The notes under the pieces: generated by a model
The model's database searches: none
The model's input: the letters and a program-made list of their open reading frames with translations, nothing else
What the model was told of the DNA's origin: nothing
DNA from: Riptortus pedestris
Lineage: Eukaryota > Arthropoda > Insecta > Hemiptera > Alydidae
Assembly: GCA_019009955.1 (NCBI GenBank)
Contig: CM032228.1
Location: 98,646,501 to 98,710,500 of the forward strand
Length of the DNA stretch: 64,000 bases
Direction: 5' to 3'
Shown: positions 12,500-19,976 of the stretch, piece by piece
How the letters are laid out: every line of letters starts with the position of its first letter
Numbering within the stretch: the first letter of the stretch is position 1
Position numbers and translations under genes: made by a program

Positions 12500-13160
12500 C
12501 ACCCCCCACCGCCGTTCCCCCTAGCGCGTATGCTCAGAGCCCCACCCCCTCGGTTTGTTGCGGTTTGTTGTACGTCCTTGACTATAGCGAGCGGTGTATC
12601 GCCTTCAAGGCTTGTTGTTGTGATGAGTCATACAGGGAGTCTTGATAGAGCCTTCTAAGAAATGACTAATACCTCCACCCCCCTAGCACGTATACTCAGA
12701 GCCCCACCCCATCGGTTTGTTGCGGTTTGTTGTACGTCCTTGACTATAGCGAGCGTATCGCCTTCAAGGCTTGTTGTTGTGATGAGTCATACAGGGAGTC
12801 TTGATATCGCCGTCTAAGAATTGACTAATACCTCCACCCCCCTAGCACGTATACTCAGAGCCCCACCCCCTCGGTTTGTTGCGGTTTGTTGTACGTCCTT
12901 GACTATAGCGATGTATCGCCTTCGAGGCTTGTTGTTGTGATGAGTCATACAGGGAGTCTTGATATCGCCGTCTAAGAATTGACTAATACCTCCACCCCCC
13001 TAGCACGTATACTCAGAGCCCCACCCCCTCGGTTTGTTGCGGTTTGTTGTACGTCCTTGACTATAGCGAGCGGTGTATCGCCTTCAAGGCTTGTTGTTGT
13101 GATGAGTCATACAGGGAGTCTTGATAGCGCTGCCTATGAAATGACTAATACCCCCACCCC
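12500..13160 (+). repeat. TIR minisatellite, four units of 158-162 bp (left)
   Basis: The landmark ATGAGTCAT falls at 12,623, 12,782, 12,940 and 13,102, giving periods of 159, 158 and 162 bp. Each unit also has a C-rich CCCCACCCC stretch, a GTTTGTTGCGGTTTGTTG block and CTTGTTGTTGTGATGAGTCA. ATGAGTCAT is a perfect AP-1/Gcn4-type half-site pair, so the array could act as an enhancer for the adjacent TIR gene; this is inference. The last unit runs in frame with the TIR gene for a stretch, which makes an artificially long open frame upstream of its ATG. Confidence 0.88.
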
Positions 13161-13168
13161 CTTCGAGC

Positions 13169-13176
13169 TGACGTCA
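13169..13176 (+). promoter_or_regulatory. CRE-type palindrome TGACGTCA upstream of TIR gene (left)
   Basis: A perfect TGACGTCA lies 37 bp before the ATG at 13,213, followed by a TATAAT-like stretch near 13,190. This is the canonical CREB/ATF site. Together with the AP-1-type sites in the minisatellite it suggests bZIP control of the TIR gene, which the sequence alone cannot prove. Confidence 0.45.
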
Positions 13177-13212
13177 CACCTCCTCAGTTCTATAATTTCC
13201 TTTAGTCTGAGA

Positions 13213-13557
13213 ATGTATGCCTATTTGTTCATAGACTTCGTACGAGATAACATGGATGTGCTATCAAGGCTAAAAGAGAACCGTCTGTTCAAGCGTTTTA
13301 TAGAAGAGTTACCTAACGTTAAGGTCAATGACCCTATTGCACATGTATATATGGATATTCAAAAATCGTATACAACATTACAAAATAACATTGAATTAGT
13401 TGAAGGGGACAAAATCGACGGACATTATGCTAGCTGTGTTTGGAGTAATCCTAAAGCAAAATCTGGACCTGATACGTGTATATGCTTTTTAATAGCATGG
13501 GATGAACACACGTTATATGAAAAACTTTGTGAATTATATATGGAAGATACGCTTTAA
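13213..13557 (+). CDS. TIR-encoded small protein, unknown function (left copy)
   Basis: An open frame of 114 codons lies wholly inside the left TIR and reads towards the element centre. I do not recognise the family. The protein has no signal peptide or clear membrane span. It has an amphipathic, charged N-terminal half and a C-terminal half with three cysteines (in the contexts ASCVW and TCICF) and an acidic end. The frame is open further upstream through the minisatellite, but I chose the first ATG after the repeats, because codons in the satellite simply translate the repeat. The copy in the right TIR differs by one visible residue (Met here, Ile there, five residues from the end). A poly(A) signal AATAAA follows at 13,737. 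As a gene present twice at the element ends it may be early or regulatory; this is inference. Confidence 0.65.
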   Translation: MYAYLFIDFVRDNMDVLSRLKENRLFKRFIEELPNVKVNDPIAHVYMDIQKSYTTLQNNIELVEGDKIDGHYASCVWSNPKAKSGPDTCICFLIAWDEHTLYEKLCELYMEDTL

Positions 13558-13608
13558 GGTCGCATATGAAGATGCTTTCAGTCAGTCAGTATTCAGCTAC
13601 CGGGCGAG

Positions 13609-13710
13609 ATGGAAGTTATGTTTCAAATCTACCTCCTGGCTAAGAAGACCATAATACGAGACATTAACTGGAATGCTGCTGAAATACCAGATAGTATCAT
13701 ACAATTATAG
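13609..13710 (+). pseudogene. Truncated copy of the repeat-protein gene at the left TIR edge
   Basis: The first 32 codons match the repeat-protein gene at 18,166-18,071. At 13,706 the inverted repeat ends, and the frame closes one codon later with TAG (13,708-13,710). It is a by-product of where the TIR stops. It could still be translated as a 33-residue peptide, but no function is implied. Confidence 0.75.
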
Positions 13711-13732
13711 GAGAGGGGTTATGAAATAACAA

Positions 13733-13765
13733 CACAAATAAAACTTTTATTAAATCTTTTATTAT
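13733..13765. terminator. Bidirectional poly(A) signal region
   Basis: AATAAA occurs on the plus strand at 13,737-13,742 for the left TIR gene. TTTATT (AATAAA on the minus strand) occurs at about 13,745 and 13,757 for the internal minus-strand cluster. Convergent transcripts therefore end in the same 30 bp. Confidence 0.5.
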
Positions 13766-13767
13766 TA

Positions 13768-14400
13768 CTATAAAATAATAAACTTATCAAAACATTGTCT
13801 ATAACGACCATTAGTTGTGCTGCACTTCAAGTTGATAACAATATATCCATGTTGTTCGCTGTTCCAGCAGTAATTACACAGGTTTACAAACTCATTGAAC
13901 TTAATATCTGTTATATTATCATTGTAAAATTTTCTGAGGTTTCGCATATCTTGTTTGAATAATACAAAAACATTCACATTATCTCTAATCAGATGTTTAG
14001 GTACCTTTGAGAAAGTTTGTACTACATACATTACATCGATACAATTATGTCTTCCAAATGAAAACAGATCTCTAATTATATTTTGTTTACATGTAATGCC
14101 ATCATTAAAATTAACAATTGAATTTGGTTTAAGTTCATTCATATTTAGGTCTTCTAACTCCTTCTACATTAACATATATTTGCCTTGATTCATCGTCTTT
14201 GCACATATATATACATTTTCATAGCTCAATAAATTTTTGTGAAGTAATAGAGTTAATAGGAGATCAGCTTTGCCCGATCCTGAGGGTTCAGTGATGATGC
14301 AGCTCACAGATGGTGGGAATAATCTCGAATGTCTCCTGATAACAGAATCCTCCGGCAGCTGAACTCTCCCTATCGCTTCAGGTTGTTGTTGAATCTTCAT
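13768..14400 (-). pseudogene. FtsK/HerA-type genome-packaging ATPase, broken and partly deleted
   Basis: Two frames make up the gene. The first (14,400-14,164) carries the P-loop region as EPSGSGKAD, where the canonical first Gly and final Ser/Thr of GxxxxGK[ST] are both replaced. The second (14,142-13,768) has a Walker-B position reading NFND instead of an Asp-rich end. It is followed by FGRHNCIDVMYVVQTFSKVP and HLIRDN-VFVLFKQD, which are typical of the Polinton/A32-like packaging ATPase. The segment between P-loop and Walker B is far shorter than in the family, so a deletion with frameshift lies near 14,142-14,180. The enzyme would pump DNA into capsids; this copy is very probably dead. Minus-strand poly(A) signals follow near 13,745-13,762. 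Confidence 0.83.
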
Positions 14401-15608
14401 TATATAATTTTATGCACGATGTTCTTGGAAGGTGTGCACTCAATGATTCTATCGTTTATAATTAATGCGTAAGCAGTTGTATTTCCGGGGAAATTCTCTG
14501 ATGCTTGGATTTCAATTTTAATATCGATACTACCAGTCTTAATGCTCTCGTTTTGTTTACTACAATCAATAACAAAGAGAGGGGCTTTGGTTAAATACTC
14601 TTTGAAGCCTAACATCGACTGATCATGTATATTATAGTACGCCGACTTAAATTTAATATATTGATCGTAAAAGAGAACATAATTATTTTTCTTGTAATCA
14701 ACGTTAAACGTTTCATAAGGGTAATAATCAGAATTAAGCCAAACTTTTACATACTAAACTGGTTACATTACAGTGATCGAATATAGACATATCTTTATCT
14801 ATAGCATTCTTTTTATTTGTTTGGAGGCCTATAATGATATATCTAGGTTTCTCAAGGCCTACAATCGTTTTAACTGTCCAATTGTGAAGTCGACTTGAAG
14901 GTAGAGAAGGGAATTCAAACAACTCCCAACTTCTAAATGGGACAGATATATCGTCATCATTTTTAATTATCTTATATAGATGTAGTTTTTCCTCGTAGGA
15001 CAGCGTCACATAGGGAACATGCCATGATACTCTTTGAAGAGTAAGTTTAAACTTTTTATCACTGTCAGATCCTACTATAGCGTTTATGTCAGTTTAGAAC
15101 GAATAAGAATCAATTCTTGTTCCCTTTGAACTATAACTTTATCATAGTCCTCTGCAAATCCCAGAAAAATTTTGAGAGGTATTACACCAGAAAATGAACC
15201 ATCCTTAGTACATAAGTCATTTGTATCGTTCAATGTCCACTCCGCATGCTCTAAGTTCTTAACGGTCGTCGAGCTGAATGACCAATATCCTTTCATTGTA
15301 GAAGTAATCCCACAATTTCTGTTCCGATCAATCTCTACCCCTCCAATCTCATACCTGATTTCATCAAAAAGAAACGCTAACGGATTATTGATAAATGATA
15401 CTTCTGGCGCAGTTCCTGTAGGAGTGGTCAGTTTTCCTTATATATAGATATAGCTCTCTGAAGGCAGTGTGAACACATCTTGTTGCCTTATAGCTATTTT
15501 TATTTCAATATTTGGTGAGTATGTAAGAGTTGAGTACGTTTGATGAGTGTGATATTCAGATCCAATTATTCTATTATCCAACTTGACATCATGTGTGATA
15601 TCTAACAT
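14400..15608 (-). pseudogene. Double-jelly-roll major capsid protein, broken
   Basis: The region encodes a Polinton-type major capsid protein in three frames. Diagnostic parts are an LPSESYIYI strand near the start, a EKPRYIIIGLQTNKKN block (14,820-14,870), and the C-terminal KAPLFVIDCSKQNESIKTG and AYALIINDRIIE segments. Breaks seen: an in-frame TAA at 15,438-15,440, a one-base frameshift near 15,090-15,100 and another near 14,750-14,760. All three would have to be absent to give a product of about 400 residues, the usual size. The stop overlaps the ATPase start by one base (TAATG), a virus-like arrangement. With these breaks this copy cannot make a full capsid protein, unless the indels are assembly errors. 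Confidence 0.86.
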
Positions 15609-15726
15609 ATTTGATTTTGAATCCTAAGTTCTTGAGGAATTCTATGTTTTTCAAAGATAACTTGAATCTTGCGTTGTATGCTGGACGACTACTCACGCAC
15701 GAATGCTTCAAATAAATTATTCCCAT
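15589..15726 (-). CDS. Small basic ORF between penton and capsid genes
   Basis: A 45-codon frame starts at an ATG overlapping the last 10 bp of the penton-type gene and ends 20 bp inside the start of the capsid frame. It is rich in Lys, Arg and Ser with a Tyr-Asn-Ala-Arg-Phe-Lys core. Its tight overlaps on both sides fit a genuine small virion gene, but the length is short and I recognise no family with certainty. It could be a chance frame. Confidence 0.45.
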   Translation of the reverse strand: MGIIYLKHSCVSSRPAYNARFKLSLKNIEFLKNLGFKIKYVRYHT

Positions 15727-16448
15727 TCCTTTATATGTAACCGGATCATAATGTCTTCACCGCTAAATTCAACTAGTTGACCGTCGTCATCTACCAGACG
15801 TATCGTTACGCTATCTATTGTGTGTGTGTTCAAAGGATAATATATTATGTTCCTAGGCCTTTCGTTTATAACGTATCCTGTTTCGACTTCTGGTTTGAAC
15901 TGATATATATCGTGGGATTGCAGGCCATTTTTATAGGCTCCTAGAGCAATGCTGCATTGTACTGAAATAGTATTAACTGGTGAAATATCTACAGGATTAG
16001 TTCCTTCATGTCTTATATTAGCGGCAAGTTTCTTATTTTCAAATCCTAACAATTTGGCAAAGCTTTTTGGGTGATCGAAATCGATTATATAATTACTCTT
16101 TACAGAAACGCGCTTAGTAACAGGGTTAGCCTTTAAAGTAAACTCAGGTTCAGCAGAATTGTTGCCAAAAGCACCGTTATCAAACAACGTGCGTAATTTC
16201 TCTGTAATAGTATGTTCAATATCTGTAACCTCATATGCCCCCTGAGTTAACTTGATTATGTGACATATCTCGTCACAAATACGAAATTCATCATTCAAAC
16301 CTTCACAGATATTTGGTATGGAGTTATAGGTATCTAGTGATAGGAGACCTATATGATATTCACGAGAACTGTCTAAACTAATCGGGGGGAAAAATACGTT
16401 AGTCATCTCAGAGGTGTTACCAGACATAACAAATGTTATATTGCGCAT
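15717..16448 (-). CDS. Penton-type minor capsid protein (single jelly roll)
   Basis: The protein is 243 residues from the chosen Met (MRNITFVMSGN), which is the first Met with a Polinton-like start; the frame is open 20 codons further up, but those codons overlap the protease end. The start (NITFVMSGNTSE, YHIGLLSLDTYNSIPNI) and the close (a VTIRLVDDDGQLVEFSGE stretch, then IRLHI) are the features I associate with the Polinton minor capsid protein, which forms the pentamer at virion vertices with a single jelly-roll fold. This assignment rests on recognition of these motifs, not on an alignment. The gene is intact. It begins within the last codons of the protease gene and ends beside the small ORF and the capsid gene, as in a compact viral late cluster. 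Confidence 0.82.
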   Translation of the reverse strand: MRNITFVMSGNTSEMTNVFFPPISLDSSREYHIGLLSLDTYNSIPNICEGLNDEFRICDEICHIIKLTQGAYEVTDIEHTITEKLRTLFDNGAFGNNSAEPEFTLKANPVTKRVSVKSNYIIDFDHPKSFAKLLGFENKKLAANIRHEGTNPVDISPVNTISVQCSIALGAYKNGLQSHDIYQFKPEVETGYVINERPRNIIYYPLNTHTIDSVTIRLVDDDGQLVEFSGEDIMIRLHIKEWE

Positions 16449-16852
16449 TTTTGTGATCTTTCGTAAAGAAATATAAGACATAAATGTCCGCATATGCTGC
16501 TGTTCCACGACTGATCTCTGTCTCTATTATATCTAATATTTATACCTTTCACATAATCTACTACCTCGGTGGGCGGAGGTAGGTCCCCAAAACTGTCGTA
16601 ATAGACAATGTCTTTATCATATTTAGATAAGGCTACCCAGTGAGTTCCTTCATGGTTGCTATCGTCCAAGTTTATTATTATATTTTCATTCTTCCTTATC
16701 GTCTTTGGTAGTGTATCCCTCGAATAGACACCTCTAAAGTATTTTACATACTTTTTAGCTACATTAGTAATTTCAAAATCTGTCAATGCTCTTACCGGTA
16801 ACCTTTTTACAAATGACGGAACTTTTTTTTTTTTAACCCCCTCCCCTCCCAA
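16436..16852 (-). CDS. Adenovirus-type cysteine protease (adenain-like, Polinton PRO)
   Basis: This 138-residue frame is the maturation protease that processes virion precursors in adenoviruses and Polintons (C5/Ulp1-like fold). The catalytic set is visible: His71 in GTHWVAL, Asp86 in YYDSFGD, Gln114 and Cys121 in the CGHLC block. The segment LPVRALTDFEI (about 18-28) followed by FRGVYSRDTLPK (39-50) is the usual N-terminal region of Polinton proteases. All key residues are present and there is no stop, so it could be active. The start at 16,852 lies inside the preceding gene; residues 7-10 are encoded by the A12 run and match that gene's lysine run in another frame, so the true N terminus is uncertain. 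It overlaps the penton-type gene by 13 bp. Confidence 0.9.
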   Translation of the reverse strand: MGGEGVKKKKVPSFVKRLPVRALTDFEITNVAKKYVKYFRGVYSRDTLPKTIRKNENIIINLDDSNHEGTHWVALSKYDKDIVYYDSFGDLPPPTEVVDYVKGINIRYNRDRDQSWNSSICGHLCLIFLYERSQKCAI

Positions 16853-17595
16853 GGCCTTAGGTACAAGCCGTACCCTTTCTTATAAGGCTTCAAATATAAA
16901 CCTGTTCCTATCATTTTCCCTTCAACACTTTTATTATGTCTTTTTTCCTCTTCTAATTTTTCTCTAGCTATTTTGGAATCGTTTACAGCTTTTGCTACGC
17001 TTGCTGCTCCTGATGCAATCGATCCTAATGCACCTAAAGCTGCAAAAATAGGTATTAGCGGTAATACCCCTCCTGTTTTAGGGATTTCAATAATCCGGGG
17101 GACCTTCTGTTTAGATCTCTTAAATAATTTCCTAGCTATCCTTAGCGCATTACTAACATTTTCAGTTAAGCTAGCCCCCTTCTGGATATGCCTCCTTATC
17201 TTTTTTATAGAATTCTTGAAAACACTCCCACCTAATTTCGTTTTTAACTTCATAGCGTTCGTAACGGCCCACGCCGCAGTTTTTTCCCCTAACGTCGAAT
17301 CTTTAGCTTTAACACGCATCCAAGCTTCTTCAGCTAACCTTTTATCAGCTAAAGTTCTTTGCGAGGGGTCTTTTGAAGTGTATGCTATATCGTGTCGTTT
17401 ACAAGCCTCGTCCAAAGGGTTAACACCCTTATCACCTCTGGCTAACCTCTTCTCTAAATGTGTTCCAGGCCCACAATATCTATAACCTGGTAAATGGAGT
17501 TCAACAGGCAATTTATCAATCACTTTGTTCAGAACCCCTGTTCCTCGATGTTTACTCTTCTGCATATCTGAGCATACTACCTGTATGTTGAACAT
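16807..17595 (-). CDS. PLA2-domain minor virion protein (virion-maturation type)
   Basis: The 262-residue frame has a parvovirus-type secreted phospholipase A2 core. It shows the calcium-loop motif YCGPGT (40-45), an NPLD segment (59-62) and the catalytic HD pair at 68-69 in the context CKRHDIAY. In parvoviruses this domain helps the particle breach endosomal membranes, and similar domains occur in Polinton/adintovirus virion proteins. The middle is very basic. A hydrophobic Gly/Ala-rich stretch (about 180-205) could be membrane-active. The C terminus repeats GLYLKP/GLYLRP-like blocks and ends in a lysine run. Translation may start at Met11 (17,565), directly before the conserved-looking part. 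The gene is intact and overlaps the protease gene by 46 bp across a run of twelve A on the coding strand. Confidence 0.87.
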   Translation of the reverse strand: MFNIQVVCSDMQKSKHRGTGVLNKVIDKLPVELHLPGYRYCGPGTHLEKRLARGDKGVNPLDEACKRHDIAYTSKDPSQRTLADKRLAEEAWMRVKAKDSTLGEKTAAWAVTNAMKLKTKLGGSVFKNSIKKIRRHIQKGASLTENVSNALRIARKLFKRSKQKVPRIIEIPKTGGVLPLIPIFAALGALGSIASGAASVAKAVNDSKIAREKLEEEKRHNKSVEGKMIGTGLYLKPYKKGYGLYLRPWEGRGLKKKKFRHL

Positions 17596-17701
17596 TGCAT
17601 TGTATTTGAAGGAAATGAAAATACTAGTTTTATTTTTTAAATATTTATTTTTTATAAAACATAAAATACAGTATTTTTTTTCTTAAACAAAAATATACAT
17701 T

Positions 17702-18166
17702 TCAATTTTCATTACATATATACTTTATATACTCTTCAGGAGAGTGCTTTTGATATATAAGAATGATGTCCCAATCCATTCGATCTTGGTTGTCTATGAT
17801 AAAAGATATTGATAGATCTTGATTCTTAGCTATGTTCGTCCAATCCACCAAGTTCTGATGTTCCTGAATGAAGTCTTCCGAGAGCGTTTGAAAAGCTGAG
17901 ATATCTTCCCACACAACTTTATCAGCATATTTACGTATCATGTCCTCACTCAAAGTCTGATACATAGACACATTCTTCCAACATAGACGATACTTAAATG
18001 TGTCTAAAATGTAGTCGCTTAAAGAGCCTTCTTTTGACAAATTCTCCCAGTCAATGTAGTCGGCAAATTCTTGTATGATACTATCTGGTATTTCAGCAGC
18101 ATTCCAGTTAATGTCTCGTATTATGGTCTTCTTAGCCAGGAGGTAGATTTGAAACATAACTTCCAT
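17702..18166 (-). CDS. 23-residue-repeat protein (about 154 aa)
   Basis: The protein is built of about five tandem units of 23 residues running from about residue 28 to 145. Each unit follows the pattern (D/E)-x-I-I/F-I-x4-D-x-V/I-x-W-x-x-I/L-S-x-x-Q-x-L-S. A conserved Trp and a closing Leu-Ser mark each unit. Short helical repeats of this pattern are known to me from large DNA viruses and would form a helical solenoid suited to protein binding, but I cannot name the family with certainty. The gene is intact. Its first 33 codons lie within the right TIR, so a truncated copy also sits in the left TIR. An A/T-rich stretch with a minus-strand AATAAA near 17,645 separates it from the next gene, so it may have its own transcript. 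Confidence 0.75.
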   Translation of the reverse strand: MEVMFQIYLLAKKTIIRDINWNAAEIPDSIIQEFADYIDWENLSKEGSLSDYILDTFKYRLCWKNVSMYQTLSEDMIRKYADKVVWEDISAFQTLSEDFIQEHQNLVDWTNIAKNQDLSISFIIDNQDRMDWDIILIYQKHSPEEYIKYICNEN

Positions 18167-18217
18167 CTCGCCCGGTAGCTGAATACTGACTGACTGAAAG
18201 CATCTTCATATGCGACC

Positions 18218-18562
18218 TTAAAGCGTATCTTCTATATATAATTCACAAAGTTTTTCATATAACGTGTGTTCATCCCATGCTATTAAAAAGCATATACACG
18301 TATCAGGTCCAGATTTTGCTTTAGGATTACTCCAAACACAGCTAGCATAATGTCCGTCGATTTTGTCCCCTTCAACTAATTCAATGTTATTTTGTAATGT
18401 TGTATACGATTTTTGAATATCCATATATACATGTGCAATAGGGTCATTGACCTTAACGTTAGGTAACTCTTCTATAAAACGCTTGAACAGACGGTTCTCT
18501 TTTAGCCTTGATAGCACATCCATGTTATCTCGTACGAAGTCTATGAACAAATAGGCATACAT
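18218..18562 (-). CDS. TIR-encoded small protein, unknown function (right copy)
   Basis: Second copy of the 114-codon TIR gene, on the minus strand. It reads into the element and lies 51 bp upstream of the repeat-protein gene, with the same orientation. It is identical to the left copy apart from one visible Met/Ile change near the C terminus. A longer open frame back to 18,889 only translates minisatellite units and is not used here. No family is recognised. Near-identity of the two copies is expected from TIR conversion and is therefore not by itself evidence of selection. Confidence 0.65.
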   Translation of the reverse strand: MYAYLFIDFVRDNMDVLSRLKENRLFKRFIEELPNVKVNDPIAHVYMDIQKSYTTLQNNIELVEGDKIDGHYASCVWSNPKAKSGPDTCICFLIAWDEHTLYEKLCELYIEDTL

Positions 18563-18598
18563 TCTCAGACTAAAGGAAATTATAGAACTGAGGAGGTG

Positions 18599-18606
18599 TG
18601 ACGTCA
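18599..18606 (-). promoter_or_regulatory. CRE-type palindrome TGACGTCA upstream of TIR gene (right)
   Basis: Mirror copy of the site at 13,169-13,176, placed 36 bp before the minus-strand ATG at 18,562. Confidence 0.45.
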
Positions 18607-18609
18607 GCT

Positions 18610-19590
18610 CGAAGGGGGTGGGGGTATTAGTCATTTCATAGGCAGCGCTATCAAGACTCCCTGTATGACTCATCACAACAACAAGCCTTGAAGGCGATAC
18701 ACCGCTCGCTATAGTCAAGGACGTACAACAAACCGCAACAAACCGAGGGGGTGGGGCTCTGAGTATACGCGTTAGGGAGGTGGGGGTATTAGTCATTTCA
18801 TAGACGGCTCTATCAAGACTCCCTGTATGACTCATCACAACAACAAGCCTCGAAGGCGATACATCGCTATAGTCAAGGACGTACAACAAACCGCAACAAA
18901 CCGAGGGGGTGGGGCTCTGAGTATACGTGCTAGGGGGGTGGAGGTATTAGTCAATTCTTAGACGGCGATATCAAGACTCCCTGTATGACTCATCACAACA
19001 ACAAGCCTCGAAGGCGATACATCGCTATAGTCAAGGACGTACAACAAACCGCAACAAACCGAGGGGGTGGGGCTCTGAGTATACGTGCTAGGGGGGTGGA
19101 GGTATTAGTCAATTCTTAGACGGCGATATCAAGACTCCCTGTATGACTCATCACAACAACAAGCCTTGAAGGCGATACATCGCTATAGTCAAGGACGTAC
19201 AACAAACCGCAACAAACCGAGGGGGTGGGGCTCTGAGTATACGTGCTAGGGGGGGTGGAGGTATTAGTCAATTCTTAGACGGCGATATCAAGACTCCCTG
19301 TATGACTCATCACAACAACAAGCCTTGAAGGCGATACACCGCTCGCTATAGTCAAGGACGTACAACAAACCGCAACAAACCGAGTGGGTGGGGCTCTGAG
19401 CATACGCGCTAGAGGGGTGGGGGGAGGGCAGTGGGGGTGGAGGTATTAGTCAATTCTTAGACGGCTCTATCAAGACTCCCTGTATGACTCATCACAACAA
19501 CAAGCCTTGAAGGCGATACACCGCTCGCTATAGTCAAGGACGTACAACAAACCGCAACAAACCGAGGGGGTGGGGCTCTGAGCATACGCG
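18610..19590 (-). repeat. TIR minisatellite, six units of 158-182 bp (right)
   Basis: The landmark ATGACTCAT (reverse complement of ATGAGTCAT) occurs at 18,665, 18,827, 18,985, 19,143, 19,302 and 19,484, so periods are 162, 158, 158, 159 and 182 bp. The outermost unit is longer because of an extra G/C-rich insert near 19,410-19,440. Two more units than in the left arm account for the whole length difference between the TIRs. Confidence 0.88.
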
Positions 19591-19976
19591 CTAGGGGGAA
19601 CGGCGGTGGGGGGTGCACGCGAGCTGGGACGTCTCAGGCTGAGCGTGATAAGAGGTCTCTATCAGGAGTGACGTACCTCGCACACCGGAAGTGACTCGAC
19701 CCCTCGTACGGCATCATTTTTCATTGAGCTGGTTCCATAGAGGTCTTATCTGGAGTAACGTACCTCGTAGTACCGGAAGTGATCATACCCCCTCGTACGG
19801 ATTCATTTTTCATTGAGCGTGAGCTGGCCACTGTGACGACACCAGACCATGATAACAGTCCATTCAGATTGCTCGCCGGAAGTGATCCGACCCCCTCGTA
19901 CGCCTTCATTCATCCGCGACCTTCAGCGTGACCTTACTCCGTGACCTTGCGCCAGGATCGGCATTTCTTATCTACT

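Larger units (their letters stand above)
12139..13706 (+). repeat. Left terminal inverted repeat (1,568 bp)
   Basis: It matches the reverse complement of 18,071-19,976 from the outer end up to the bases CATACAA at 13,700-13,706, where the arms diverge. It contains, from the outside in: subterminal short repeats, four minisatellite units, the 114-codon TIR gene and the first codons of the repeat-protein gene. It is about 338 bp shorter than the right arm because it has two fewer minisatellite units. Confidence 0.92.
12139..19976. mobile_element. Complete non-autonomous Polinton/Maverick (adintovirus-like) element
   Basis: The ends are seen directly. The left end begins AGTAGATAAG at 12,139 and the right end is its reverse complement, finishing at 19,976. 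The hexamer TACAAT lies directly outside both ends, giving a perfect 6-bp target-site duplication. Polintons are known for AG/CT termini, 6-bp duplications and long TIRs, so boundaries and contents agree. The interior (13,707-18,070) carries capsid, packaging ATPase, adenovirus-type protease, penton-type and PLA2-domain genes on the minus strand. At 7.8 kb it is about half the usual 15-20 kb. No polymerase B or retroviral-type integrase can be found, so it must have depended on another copy to move. The TIRs look nearly identical in their coding part (one substitution seen), which suggests recent insertion or TIR conversion. Confidence 0.93.
18071..19976 (-). repeat. Right terminal inverted repeat (1,906 bp)
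   Basis: It is the inverted partner of 12,139-13,706. The two arms share the terminal repeats, the TIR gene and the start of the repeat-protein gene. Here the repeat-protein gene continues intact into the interior, so this arm looks like the original arrangement and the left arm its copy. Confidence 0.92.

Noticed and set aside
12500..13160. Possible CRISPR-like array
   Set aside because: Units are contiguous minisatellite repeats of 158-162 bp without short repeats and unique spacers, inside a eukaryotic Polinton TIR.
12979..13557. A 192-codon frame that extends the left TIR gene upstream
   Set aside because: The first 78 codons translate minisatellite units that also occur elsewhere in the TIR; the satellite-free ATG at 13,213 is a better start.
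13955..14188. Plus-strand frame opposite the ATPase
   Set aside because: Antisense of recognisable ATPase motifs.
16973..17485. A 170-codon plus-strand frame
   Set aside because: It is the antisense of the PLA2-domain gene, whose motifs on the minus strand are clear.
18563..18889. Upstream extension of the right TIR gene to 223 codons
   Set aside because: The extra codons repeat the same satellite-encoded peptide twice, so it is a translation of the repeat.
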